Assembly (NCBI RefSeq): GCF_030269925.1
Contig: NC_085131.1
Location: 11,579,501 to 11,643,500 of the forward strand
DNA from: Bombyx mori
Taxonomy: Eukaryota; Arthropoda; Insecta; Lepidoptera; Bombycidae
Length of the DNA stretch: 64,000 bases
Direction of reading: 5' to 3'
A model generated the notes under the pieces. The model worked only from the letters and a program-made list of their open reading frames with translations. It made no database searches and was not told the origin of the DNA. The translations under genes were made by a program, and so were the position numbers. This document shows positions 1 through 9,885 of this stretch, in pieces (the stretch's first letter is position 1; every line of letters begins with the position of its first letter).

Positions 1-33
1 AGCCAATATGCTCCACGGCTCATTAAGTTAAAC

Positions 34-86
34 CTCGCTTCCGCGTATTCTATACTTCACTTAAACTTCCCCTGTGTAGCAGAAAC
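34..86 (+). repeat. Left arm of a 53-bp direct repeat flanking a LINE end
   Basis: This stretch recurs at 434-486 on the other side of the LINE copy at 87-433. About 6 of 53 positions differ. Both arms contain TATTCTATACTTCACTTA and end CAGAAAC. It could be a very long target-site duplication or one half of an older tandem duplication. Confidence 0.75.
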
Positions 87-433
87 TGCTCTGAGGAATT
101 GTTCGAGATGATACCGACATCTCGTTTTTACCATCGCACCGCCCGCCACCGGAGTAGAGTTCATCCATACTACCTGGAGCCACTGCGGTCATCCACAGTG
201 CGTTTCCAGAGATCTTTTTTGCCACGTACCATCCGGCTATGGAATGAGCTCCCCTCCACTGTGTTTCCCGAGCGCTATGACATGTCCTTCTTCAAACGAG
301 GCTTGTGGAGAGTATTAAGCGGTAGGCAGCGGCTTGGCTCTGCCCCTGGCATTGCTGAAGTCCATGGGTGACGGTAACCACTCACCATCAGGTGGGCCGT
401 ATGCTCGTCTGCCTACAAGGGCAATAAAAAAAA
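87..433 (+). mobile_element. Family B non-LTR LINE, 5'-truncated 3' end
   Basis: Matches the last 350 bp of the long LINE at 36564-39587 with about 8 differences, so it is young. It begins abruptly inside the RT C-terminal region and runs through the short 3' UTR (GGTAGGCAGCGGCTTGGCTC onward) to AATAAAAAAAA. The frame at 99-371 encodes the last 90 residues of the LINE protein, with the pattern R-x-HPYYLEPLRSS and LWNELPSTVFP. 5' truncation with an A-tail is typical of target-primed reverse transcription. Confidence 0.9.
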
Positions 434-486
434 ACTCGCTTCAACATATTCTATACTTCACTTACACTTCCCCTGTGTAACAGAAA
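434..486 (+). repeat. Right arm of the 53-bp direct repeat
   Basis: Partner of 34-86. It starts directly after the LINE A-tail. The arms differ more (about 11%) than this LINE differs from its relative at 36.6 kb (about 2.4%). Confidence 0.75.
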
Positions 487-1609
487 CTCTGCTTGAATCG
501 ATGATCGCTTCGTCATCCGTGTGCTGAACATGCATTTCTACTTAGCTAACTAAAGCTGAAATAGAATGTATTTTAAGATGTGTACTAAAAGATCTATTTC
601 AGGATGTGAACTAAAATTGCTACCTTTGTATTTATGTATTGACATAAAGGACGATGTATGTATCTTCCCTGTATATTCGGAAACCGGTGGATCGATTTCA
701 ATGAAATTTGCAAAAAAAATTCGAATTGTCCAAGCGGGTAATACTGTGGGTTTTGGTAGCGATGTGATCAAAGTAAAATCATAGATCGGCCAGAAAATCG
801 GGTCTGGTTTGATAGGATTTTTTCTTTTTTAAATAGAAAAAAATTACATGCCTATTTTATTGCTTTAGTGAAACATTCATTTGGAGCATTTAACAAAGCC
901 CGTAAACAATCACAAAGGGAACACTGAAGATTCCATTGTATTTATTACAATAGTAACTGTACGTAGCAGCAGCAGTAGCAGGGTAGGATGGTTCACATTG
1001 ACGACTCCGTCAGTCGGGCGTTCTTGAGGGGAGCTGCGTGGTTTAGTGCTGGACAATCCTCCCTCACAATTCTCCAGCACTACAATCAGAAAAATTCATT
1101 ATAGTAGCAGTATCTTCGGAGGCGCTAGAGTCCAACAAAACACAATCCAATCCCCTATAGGCCGAGTATCCGTAAATGGATTACTTACCGTACTAATCAA
1201 AGCCTGATACCACTGATAGCGCGAAAGCAAGGAAGACTTTTAAAAAAATGTTAAGTTCATATTCACTCAGGTAAATTGGTTCCATGGACTCAGATCCTAA
1301 GACTTAAAACCGGCACAATGGCACTAATCGATAGGATCAGGTATGCTGGCTGTCTTAACTAGACGGCGCTCATAAAACTCTGGTCCTTGAACTTTAAAAC
1401 CTAAGAACGTGATTCCGGACGATAATCTTCAATGGAATGATTGATATGTCTTGACGACTTTAGGATTGTACATTTCCGAAAGTGTCCATGGAACGAAATA
1501 AACCAATTGCTGTCTTACGGCTTACTAATTCGCGTCTTATTTCTAACTTATTTTGAAAATTATATTATGGCAAGTATCTATCTTTAGGTAACAATTTAAT
1601 TTTTTTATT
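487..1609. other. Unassigned AT-rich sequence
   Basis: Only short ORFs (72-73 aa, overlapping on opposite strands near 550-784) with no recognisable motif. A short CAG/TAG run lies near 964-985. No repeat family recognised. Confidence 0.4.
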
Positions 1610-1852
1610 ATTTTTTTATTGCTTGGATGGTTGGACGAGCTCAAAGCCCACCTGGTGTTAGGTGGTTACTGGAGTCCATAGACATCTACAAAGTAAATGC
1701 TCTACCCACCTTGAGATATAAGTTCTAAGGTCTCAGTATAGTTACAACGGCTGCCCCACCCTTCAAGCCGAAACGCATTACTGCTTCACGGCAGAAATAG
1801 GCAGGGTGGTGATACCTACCCGTGCGAACTCTCAAGAGGTCCTACCACCAGT
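1610..1852 (-). mobile_element. Bm1-like SINE, 3' portion
   Basis: Minus-strand copy with T-run at the left, the conserved GGACGAGCTCA block, and the right boundary at CCTACCACCAGTA. It covers about 240 bp of the SINE and lacks the tRNA-like head. The 20 bp beyond its right boundary match the 5' flank of the copy at 5502-5746, so those two may belong to a different head subtype. Confidence 0.85.
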
Positions 1853-2321
1853 ATAATTATATGAATGGTTTTTGTAAAAATGTAAATGGGCACTATGTAA
1901 GAAAAACTCAAATGGGGCTAAAAAAAACTTCGTTATTTTCTTCATTGCATATTCAACATAAACAAAATTTCCGGAAACCCTGGCCATTAGAAAGAAACCT
2001 TATCTCCCATCTATTTAAAGGGAATATTGAACCGAGAAAATTCTATAAAATTATTCATTAAATCGTAACTTCCAATCGTGGATCTGCGGAGTCCTTTTAC
2101 GTTGAAAATTATCTGATGGTGTTGTTTTAAGCGATATATAAAGAAAAGGTTCGGGTAAAGCATACATTTGGGGCTGCCAATTTGTTTTCTTTAACATCTC
2201 CCTACATTTTGTCAAGATAAATATTGGAAATTGAAAGAATATTTAGGTACATACAGTGAGCGCTCGAAATGTAAAATAGACTAGGAAAGGGAAGATTATT
2301 TTGGCGCGGGCCCGATGGCAC
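1853..2321. other. Unassigned sequence
   Basis: A 79-aa frame runs through 1822-2061 but starts inside the SINE and has no known motif. Nothing else recognised. Confidence 0.4.
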
Positions 2322-2598
2322 GAAACCCGCAAAATTATAATTTACGTAATTACTGGGGTAGGACCTCTTGTGAGTCCGCGTGGGTAAGTACCACCGCCCT
2401 GCTTATTTCTGCCGTGAAGCAGTAATGCGTTTCGGTTTGAAGGGTGGGGCAGCCGTTGTAAACTGAGACCTTAGAACTTATATCTCAAGGTGGGTGGCGC
2501 ATTTACGTTGTAGATGTCTATGGGCTCCAGTAACCAAGGTAACCACTTTACACCAGGTGGGCTGTGAGCTCGTCTACCCATTTAAGCAATAAAAAAAA
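2322..2598 (+). mobile_element. Bm1-like SINE, longer 3' portion
   Basis: Plus-strand copy that includes the region upstream of the usual boundary (AACCCGCAAAATTATAATTT), then ACTGGGGTAGGACCTCTTG and the A-tail after AAGCAAT. It has a small internal duplication (AGTAACCAAGGTAACCACTT). The tRNA-like head is missing. Confidence 0.85.
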
Positions 2599-2778
2599 CC
2601 GTGTTTACTATGTAGCCCTCATTAGTGCTTACTAAAATTGGTTCGGATTAGATTGGATGGATTGGATAATTAAAATTGAATTGCAAATTTGGAAGGTATT
2701 CATCTACTAAGTACGCTTTACAATAAGGAAATCTCGGTTGGCGATTGCAATGTGCTGATATAATACTCAGAGAACGCG

Positions 2779-2844
2779 ATTTTAATCGTCATTATATTGT
2801 ATTTATCTATATATTAGATAAATACAATATAATGACGATTAAAA
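2779..2844. repeat. Near-perfect inverted repeat at a Helitron 5' end
   Basis: Arms of about 27 bp (TTTAATCGTCATTATATTG and its exact complement) flank TATATA. The left arm is host flank. The right arm lies inside the Helitron, interrupting its normal 5' end after TCTATATATTA. Other copies lack this insert. Confidence 0.85.
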
Positions 2845-3250
2845 ACGTGAAGCAAAAACTTTGTATCCTTTTTTACGAAAATTGCGCGGACGGAGGAGTA
2901 TGAAATTTTCCACACTTATAAAGAATATAGAGAAGAAGTGCACAATGCTAATATTTTTTTAAAATAATGCATAAAAGATACATTAAATCAATAAAGAAAA
3001 CATTACACACACTACATACCGTGTATTTGACGCACACACGCATGCATACTATTTATTGTCAAACTTTTCTTCTTTACGCCTGTTGTCAAATTGAGAATAG
3101 ATTAAATATTGTTTGCATTTGTTAATATTTTTTATAGTGTAGCCTTGGCGAAATTTGTGATTATAGAAGTATAAAATACAATCATAATAGTGTACAAACT
3201 TACAATTCTAACTAATTATAGTCGAATTTCGACTACTGCAGGACCTCTAG
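2806..3250 (+). mobile_element. Helitron (family C), non-autonomous, with fold-back insert
   Basis: Starts TCTATATATTA and ends with a hairpin (TAGTCGAATTTCGACTA), CTGCAGGACCT and CTAG. It sits between A and T as Helitrons do, with no target duplication. It has no coding capacity. Five other copies lie at 7725, 14440, 23298, 34611 and 58653. This copy carries a 27-bp insertion near its 5' end that is the inverse of the flank. Confidence 0.88.
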
Positions 3251-4111
3251 TATAACTTAATTTCCGACGTTTCAGTTTCAATATACAGTGTTTGTACTCA
3301 CGGACAACGTATTCGGAAAAGCTCGAGAACAAAATAGCATTGTTTTGGTGAATGATAAAGCGGTTAGTGTGTTGCAGTTTTTGGGCACCGTGCTGCCTAT
3401 TTCTGACGCGCATTGAAACGCGTTTGGTTTGATGATCAAGGCGTCTTCATACTGGCGTCGAAGCCTGTGCTATTAAAAAAAAAATTACAATTACACATTA
3501 AAATATATCCCTGTTCCCGTTTTAAATAAATAAATATTCTTAATGATATTGGTTTTCTGGGTATCTTCCGTCATTTTAATAAGATGTCACATTATTATTT
3601 ATTTAATAAACATACCCAACGAAGTATATTCCAATTTCCATTGAGTTAATGAAATTTGTTATATAGCTTTATTGGAGTCAGAAATTCGTGGAACGAATTT
3701 AAAAAGGCGTTTACGGTTGAGACAAAATAACAAGATTAAATATTGAACAGACATCTTTAAAAAGAATTCATGGCTCAGTGATGTGAATTCGAATCAAAAC
3801 GTCTGGGACTCCCTAAAATTTTTTATGTCTTTAAAGCCAGTCACCAATGGGTGGTGATCGATGATCACAGACATGTTTAATACAAGAAGGATATGAGGAG
3901 AGTTACTTACTGTTCACCGCTTATTATTCTTTTCGATCCTCACTTGAAGTAGAAAGCTATACCGATTAGGAAACACATGAAAGAGAATGTCATACTTGCC
4001 CTGACTGCATTTAGAAAAAATATTGCTGGAAACGCACAATGTGTGTGCACTATAGTTGTGTGAATATAAGCTCGGGTAGCGGACGATGCGATGGTAAAAT
4101 AGAGATATTAC
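3251..4111. other. Unassigned AT-rich sequence
   Basis: No ORF over 65 aa and no repeat family recognised. Confidence 0.4.
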
Positions 4112-4113
4112 TA

Positions 4114-5389
4114 CTAGGCTGCACTAAAAGTATCGGGAATGGAATATTTCCACTGTTCCTGTCATACTAAAATCTTTTTAATTGAAAACTCCTTGGTTTT
4201 AAAAATCGAATACCATTTATTTATTTAAAAAAAGATTTTCGGTCTTGTCACGAGGTTTTGTCAAACTTGTTTAGCCGTTGAGAAAATGGAATTGACTCGA
4301 GAAAATTCAAGAGCGATGATTTATTATGACTTTCGAAGTGGTTTAACACAAAAACAGTGTGTTGACCGGATGATTTCTGCATGTGGTGATGAAGCCCCAT
4401 CCAAAACCACAATTTATCGCTGGTTTGCTGAGTTTCAACGTGGACGTGTCAAGCTCAGTGATGATCCCCGTCAAGGTCGTCCAAAAACTGCAGTCACCCA
4501 AGAAAACGTTGATGCTGTGCGTAAGCTGATTGAGGAAGATCGACATGTGACATACCGCGAAATTCAGGCAACTTTAGACATTGGCATGAGTCAAATACAA
4601 ATAATCTTGCATGAACAATTAGGTGTAAAAAAGTTGTTTTCCCGATGGATACCGCATTCGCTCTGTGAAGAGCAAAAAGCGGCTCGCGTTACTTGGTGCA
4701 TCAGAACTCTCGAAAGATTCCACGCAGGATCCTCAAATGCTGTATACAACATTATATCAGGTGGCGAATCCTGGATATACGCGTACGAACCCGAAACAAA
4801 AAACCAGTCACGAGTTTGGGTTTTCGAAAATGAGTTAAAGCCAACAAAAATTGTTCGTTCACGGAGTGTTGCAAAAAAAATGGTGGCCACATTTGTCTCC
4901 AAAATCGGCTATGTTACGACTATTCCTCTTGAGGGACCAAGAACGGTTAATGCAGAATGGTATGCTAGCATTTGTTTGCCACGGGTCGTTTCTGAACTCC
5001 GTAAAGAGAACTGCAACCGCCGCATCATTCTCACATTCTCACACCGCGCACAGAACAAAAGAGTTTTTAGAGCAAGAAAACATAGAATTATTAGACCATC
5101 CACCGTACAGCCCCGACCTAAGCCCTAATGATTTCTATACTTTCCCTAAAATAAAGAATAAATTGCATGGACAGAGATTTTCATCACCTGAAGAAGCTGT
5201 GGACGCCTACAAAACGGCCATTTTGGAGACCCCAACTTCCGAATGGAATGGTTGCTTCAATGATTGGTTCCATCGTATGGAAAAATGTGTCAAATTTCGC
5301 GGAGAATACTTCGAAAAGCAATAAATACATTTTTAAATAGTAATGTTGTGTCACTTCGTTAATTCCCGAAATTTTCAGTGCCGCCCTCG
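4114..5389 (+). mobile_element. Mariner element, dead
   Basis: About 1.28 kb, flanked by TA on each side (4112-4113 and 5390-5391). Imperfect terminal inverted repeats: the left end has GGCTGCACT...TCGGGAAT and the right end, complemented, GGGCGGCACT...TCGGGAAT. Size, TA target and encoded protein all fit the mariner family. Confidence 0.9.
4286..5324 (+). pseudogene. Mariner transposase, frameshifted and missing catalytic residues
   Basis: Frame 1 (4286-5128) begins MELTREN and contains the N-terminal helix-turn-helix DNA-binding half (about residues 1-110, ending near GRPKTAV) and the SRWIPH linker region. The block that should hold the first catalytic aspartate reads GGESWIYAY, with glycine where mariners have aspartate. 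Around 5030-5045 a small deletion removes the second catalytic aspartate block and shifts the frame. The other frame then continues to 5324 with YSPDLSPNDF, which carries the third aspartate of D,D34D mariners, and ends EKQ-stop. With two of three catalytic residues gone it cannot be active. The protein family is certain; the subfamily is not. Confidence 0.92.
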
Positions 5390-5403
5390 TATATATTATT
5401 ATT

Positions 5404-5476
5404 AACTATACTTGAGACCTTAGAACTTATATCTCAATGTGGGTGGCGCATTTACGTTGTAGATGTCTACGGGTTC
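5404..5476 (+). mobile_element. Bm1-like SINE fragment
   Basis: About 73 bp of the central SINE (TTGAGACCTTAGAACTTATA through GTAGATGTCTACGGGTT), then a short A-run instead of the normal 3' end. It lies between the mariner and the next SINE. Confidence 0.75.
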
Positions 5477-5501
5477 TAAAAAAAACCATTCATATAAGTA
5501 T

Positions 5502-5746
5502 ACTGGTGGTAAGACCTCTTGAGAGTCCGCGCGGGTAGTTACCACCACCCTGCCTATTTCTGCCGTGAAGCAGTAATGCGTTTCGGTTTGAAGGGTGGTG
5601 CAGCCGTTGTAACTATACCTGAGACCTTAGAACTTATGTCTCAAGGTGGGTGGCGCATTTACGTTGTAGATATCTATGGGCTCCAGTAAACACTTAACAC
5701 CAGGTGGGTTGTGAGCTCGTCCACCCATCTAAGCAATAAAAAATAA
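5502..5746 (+). mobile_element. Bm1-like SINE, 3' portion
   Basis: Starts at the common boundary ACTGGTGGTAAGACC and ends CATCTAAGCAATAAAAAAT. It shares about 20 bp of upstream sequence (CCATTCATATAA) with the copy at 1610-1852. Confidence 0.88.
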
Positions 5747-6254
5747 AAACAAAATTCCTAAACAGACTACGGTCTAGAAAATGTCGACAGAACTGAAGAA
5801 GTTCATTCGCAAATGAAATCTGTCACTTGAATATGCAAGGTAGTACATATTATTATACACAACACGCTTCGTCAGATTATAGAATCAGCAACATGCTTCA
5901 TCAAATCAAATCAAAAAAAAATATTCAACATAAATGAAAGTACATACTTGTTGAACAATTCACAAATTAGCCTCCGTCCTGAGAAGAATTGGCAAGAAAC
6001 TCAGCGGGCATGTCTTTTTTATTTTATTTTTAATATTAGATAAAAAAAAATATATTAGATTTTTTTTAAATATTCATTTTTACAATGAGTATTATAACGT
6101 GACAATTATTACAATATTGAAATGGCCGGAGCGAGCAACTCATTCCCACTTTGTGCAATCTTCTAATCAAAAAGTCCAATACTTACTTTCAGCTGCAAGC
6201 GTCGTCATAAGTAACATATAGGTCCACGCTAACAGCAATGCGCGCGTAGGCATC
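5747..6254. other. Mostly unassigned; short LINE-like piece
   Basis: About 5965-6010 contains GTCCTGAGAAGAATTGGCAAGAAACTCAGCGGGC in two adjoining parts, a string common in lepidopteran repeats; the source family is not certain. The rest is AT-rich with no feature seen. Confidence 0.35.
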
Positions 6255-6601
6255 GGCTAGTCCAGTGATTCTCAACCACTGTTCCGCGGCACTTTTGTGT
6301 GCCGCCAAATTTCAAAAGTGTGCCGCCAAATTTTGCGAATATATAATAACGTTAATATTATTAAATTATATCATTTTAAAAGAAAAATATTTTAAACATG
6401 AATATAATATATTGAAATCCACATAAAAAAAATATAGTATATTGTAGTTTATCTCGTATATTAAAATTTTTTGTTAAACTATTTATGCAGTGCGTTGTAG
6501 TAAGTAAATAATTTTTATCTTTTTTTGTGTGTGCCGCCAAATTTTGAAATTGTTAAATATGTGCCGTAACAAAAAAAAGGTTGAGAATCACTGGGCTAGT
6601 C
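6255..6601. mobile_element. hAT-type MITE with 8-bp target-site duplication
   Basis: Element at 6263-6593 (331 bp) has perfect terminal inverted repeats CAGTGATTCTCAACC and GGTTGAGAATCACTG. It is flanked by a perfect 8-bp duplication GGCTAGTC (6255-6262 and 6594-6601), as hAT transposases make. Inside are three copies of GCCGCCAAATTT and no ORF. It landed at the edge of a decayed LINE fragment. Confidence 0.93.
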
Positions 6602-6815
6602 AAACAAAATTCGCAAATACATAAGTTCCAAACAATCTGTGATATTGGGACAGTTTTTATGCAGCCAAATGTAGCTGGTATTTAGGAGTGTCGGCCTATT
6701 ATAAAAGCAATAGTCGTCGCGAGGTTGGATTTGTGCTTTGTAATACATTAGGCTTTTTCCAACCTCAAAGTACCTCTTCACGCTGTTCAGAACTCCTAAG
6801 ATTTCCAAGCGTTAA
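6602..6815 (-). pseudogene. Decayed family B-like LINE RT fragment
   Basis: The minus frame 6596-6808 reads MEILGVLNSVKRYFEVGKSL then YYKAQIQPR. This parallels MLGVLNRAKRYFTPGQRLLL in the LINE at 36.6 kb (RT thumb region). It is much more diverged than the other family B copies, so it is old. Confidence 0.75.
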
Positions 6816-7153
6816 CTCATGAAAGTACTTTGAATACTTATGAGGCTCGTCTCAATATAAAATATTACACATTAACAGCATCTAAGTTCACCAAAGCCGC
6901 GTATAAAACTAAAGTTTTTGTTGTTTTGAAGCTCACGTTTAAAGTTCGCGTGTGTTTTTATGTGTTCAAAATTGCAAGTAAAAGTCACGCGACGTGTTTT
7001 CGATGCGAACACGTCAAACATATATTCCATATATTCCGATGGGCTTTCTTCGCGAATACGACAGACAACCACGATTTATGGATTCATGAGAAGCCCAGTG
7101 AATTTACGATATATTTTATGCTGCCACACGTAGACGGTATCACGGCCTACCTT
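6816..7153. other. Unassigned; 114-aa open frame of unknown meaning
   Basis: A plus frame 6830-7174 is open for 114 codons but runs into the SINE T-run. It has no recognised domain and no promoter or splice context I can see. Probably chance. Confidence 0.3.
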
Positions 7154-7318
7154 TTGTTTTTTTTTATTGCTTAGATGGGTGGACGAGCTTACAGCCCACC
7201 TGGTGTTAAGTGGTTACCGGAGCCCATAGACATCTACAACGTAAATGCCCCACCCACCTTGAGATATAAGTTCTAGAGTCTCAGTATAGTTACAGCGGCT
7301 GCCTCACCTTTCAAGCCG
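7154..7318 (-). mobile_element. Bm1-like SINE cut by a Harbinger-like insertion
   Basis: Minus-strand copy from the T-run to CCTTTCAAGCCG, where normal copies continue CGAAACGCATTACTGC. The sequence instead becomes GC-rich transposon DNA after a TAA trinucleotide. Confidence 0.85.
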
Positions 7319-7724
7319 TAAGGGCGTGAACACATGTCTGCGGTGCGGCGCCGCTACCGTTGAGACGGCGCGGCGTCGTGCTGCGGCACGGTGCCGTGTA
7401 CGGTGCACCGCCCCGCCACATGGCAGTAACCATCGTTTTCAACACAGTATCTGTCTTAACATGGATCGCTAAAAACGTATTATTCTGCTCCTTTTGCTAA
7501 TGCGACGAATGAAGAAAAAACAGAATCAAAGAAAATATTGGGTGAATCCATACCTTTCTACAACGAACCATGATGGAGGTTATTTTATGAGGAAATTATC
7601 GATTTCTTTGCAACCATTTTTACGAAAAGACTGGAAAAGAATATACTGTAGTTCAAAATCCGAATACCGAATAAATCTTCGCACGAAGTACAACTCTACT
7701 TCTGATTACGGCTTATTAACCAAA
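7319..7724 (+). mobile_element. PIF/Harbinger-like DNA transposon remnant
   Basis: Begins after TAA (7319-7321, the usual 3-bp Harbinger target) with GGGCGTGAACACATGTCTGC and a GC-rich end, then a transposase-like start. The right end is lost; a Helitron begins at 7725. Confidence 0.65.
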
Positions 7725-7739
7725 CTAGAGATCCCGTAG
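7494..7739 (+). pseudogene. Harbinger-like transposase N-terminal fragment
   Basis: 81 codons with an Arg/Lys-rich start (MLMRRMKKKQ), then RKYWVNPYL and a Gly-Tyr stretch. This resembles the R-(K/R)-Y-W-V-x-P motif before the DDE domain of HARBI1-like nucleases. The catalytic part is absent and the frame ends inside the adjoining Helitron. Identification rests on this short motif and the TAA plus GC-rich end. Confidence 0.6.
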
Positions 7740-8141
7740 TAGTCGAAATTCGACTATAATTAATTAGAGTTGTAAGTTTGTACACTATTATGATTGTATT
7801 TTATACTTCTATAATCACAAATTTCGCCAAGACTACACTATAAAAAAGTATTAATAAAGACAAACAATATTTAATCTATTCTCAATTTGTCAAACGTCAA
7901 GAACAAAAGTTTGCAAATAAATAGTATGCATGCGTGTGTGCGTCAAATACGTGGTATGTAGTGTATGTAATGTTTTCTTTATTGATTTAATGTATCTTTT
8001 ATGCATTATTTAAAAAAAAAATTAGCATTGTGCACTTCTTCTCTATATTCTCTATAAGTGTGGAAAATTTCATACTCCGCCGTCCATGCAATTTTCGTAA
8101 AAAGGGATACAAAGTTTTTGCTTCACGTATTAATATATAGA
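7725..8141 (-). mobile_element. Helitron (family C)
   Basis: Minus-strand copy. The 3' end CTAG is at 7725-7728 with the hairpin AGTCGAAATTCGACT, and the 5' TC is the complement of GA at 8140-8141. It is inserted between A and T. Contains the conserved tract ATGCATGCGTGTGTGCGTCA. No ORF. Confidence 0.9.
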
Positions 8142-8209
8142 TTATATCATTTTGAAAGGGAGATAGTTATTTTAATACTGACCGGAGTTTGATACACAGC
8201 AACACTCTT

Positions 8210-8275
8210 TCCTACACGCTAGGGTAACTGATATAGCTTCTCAAGGCTATCAGCATAGGCAGGAAAAAAACCTTT
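8210..8275 (+). mobile_element. Jockey-type LINE (family G) 3' tail
   Basis: Contains GCTTCTCAAGGCTATCAGC followed by GGCAGGAAAAAAA, the 3' end of the family whose coding part is seen at 40068-40499. It is strongly truncated. Confidence 0.7.
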
Positions 8276-8392
8276 AACCTTCCCCGTCGGAGGGGAGAAG
8301 GCGTGATATGTTAACTTTTTCAAATTAAAGAACATTCGATTGTAATTTTCTTATTCAATCATTAAAACAACCAATTAAAATTACAGTCCACT

Positions 8393-8640
8393 CATTCTTC
8401 TCCGCTATCATTCTTCTTCTCAGTCGCATGCACTCTTGTCAGGGTGGTCGTGGTCATCACTTCGGCTGATGGTGCGCTTCACCAGACGTCGCCATTCCTC
8501 CAGACCACCAGACACCAGACGTTTAGAGCTGCCTTTATTTGGTCGGTCCATCGTAACGGTGATCTGCCGCGCGGTCTTGTACCCTCTATCACGCCCTGCA
8601 CCACAAGGCGCTCAACTGCTATCATGCTCCGCTATCATAC
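8393..8640 (-). pseudogene. RTE-like LINE, C-terminal fragment
   Basis: On the minus strand the frame reads AVERLVVQG...GTRPRGRSPLRWTDQIK, matching the plus-strand copy at 16495-16800 (IERLVVQGSVDGTRPRGRP). The 3' region ends in a CTGAGAAGAAGAATGA string. Two frameshifts at least. Family assignment is from the GRP...RWTDQIK pattern. Confidence 0.75.
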
Positions 8641-9044
8641 AACTGACAATATAAACGACTTAGAAACTAAGTAATCGAACAAATAAATCAACGACTTACA
8701 AAGTTCTATGACAATTACATTTAAGATGTCTAACCGCGTCAAAGTTAAATCACTCATAACGCCACTGTAAGTGTCATTCAAGAGTTAGTTCTGTCAACGT
8801 TGAAATGCCGCGTAAACTAATTTCTAGAAGCTTCTAGTACCAATTATTGAGTAAGTTCTAGTCGGTGTGATTCAGTAATTTAGAAACTTCGTAACTTCCT
8901 CCCTATGTTGCCAGCTAAATTTTATGTTTCCCTAATTGAATACGTAAGCCATTTTTTTGTCAGTTTTTTAGGTTTGGATTATTTTAATGCTGTTTTCGTA
9001 TTAGAATTGTGATTTATTTAAACACTAGCTTTTCAACGTCACTA
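8641..9044. other. Unassigned sequence
   Basis: No ORF or repeat recognised. Confidence 0.35.
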
Positions 9045-9145
9045 AGGAGAGCCGCAGACCGGGCTCAGTGGTGTTGATTGGGAGAGGCCTATGTCCAGCA
9101 GTGGACGACTGTGGGCTGTTGATGATGATGATGATGATGAAGAAT
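9045..9145 (+). mobile_element. RTE-like LINE 3' end with GAT microsatellite
   Basis: Carries GGGAGAGGCCTATGTCCAGC, AGTGGACGACTGTGGGCTG, then (GAT)n. This is the usual 3' terminus of lepidopteran RTE elements; the piece at 60578-60768 is the same kind in the other orientation. Confidence 0.75.
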
Positions 9146-9635
9146 GTTGCCACTAAAAATAATAGATTATTTTATTGAAATAGATGGACAAGCACACGAT
9201 ACAACTGATGATTAGTGGTTATTGCCGATCATAGACATTACTGAGTGAATGCCTGATGACATGTCTGTCATGAGATACGAGGTGAAAGGTGGATCGATTC
9301 TTAAGTATGTTATAACACAGCTTTACCGTTCAGCTCTGAACGCACAAATTATGAGATAGATATCAGTACAACAGGAGTATTCGCACATCTCCCTATATGA
9401 TTTGTCATCAGTGAAATTAACTCCAAATTGGGAACGCATTACAAGAATAAGACGTTCTCAAACCCGCTTAGCTGTTAAATTTGAAGCTAAAATCTTAAGT
9501 CTTAATATTAATTAATTTTAAGTAATATAACAAAATATAATTTAAAAAAATATTTTAAAAATTTAATAAACACGACACTATTCCTATGTCCATTTGGTTT
9601 ATTAAGAAGGCAATAATATAGGTACTATACAATTT
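9146..9635 (-). mobile_element. Possible decayed Bm1 piece, otherwise unassigned
   Basis: About 9167-9280 weakly follows the SINE on the minus strand (TATTGAAATAGATGGACAAGC, TTAGTGGTTATTG). Similarity is low. The rest shows nothing. Confidence 0.35.
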
Positions 9636-9885
9636 TATTTTTTATTTTTTTATTGCTAGATGGGTGGAAGAGCTCACAGCCCACCTGGTTTTAAGTGGTT
9701 ACTGGAGCCCATAGACATCCACAACGTAAATGCGCCACCAACCTTGAGATATAAGTTCTAAGGTCTCAGTATAGTTACAGCGGCTACCCCACCTTCAAAC
9801 CGAAACGCATTACTGCTTCACGGCAGAAATAGGCAGGGACGTGGTACCTACCCGTGCGGACTCGCGAGAGGTCCTACCACCAGTA
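9636..9885 (-). mobile_element. Bm1-like SINE, 3' portion
   Basis: T-run then TTGCTAGATGGGTGGAAGAGC through to CCTACCACCAGTAA. Standard 3' portion. The right flank contains two short poly-A stretches. Confidence 0.88.

Noticed and set aside
6830..7174. 114-aa frame as a host gene
   Set aside because: It ends within the T-run of a SINE, so the C-terminus is repeat-derived; no domain is seen.
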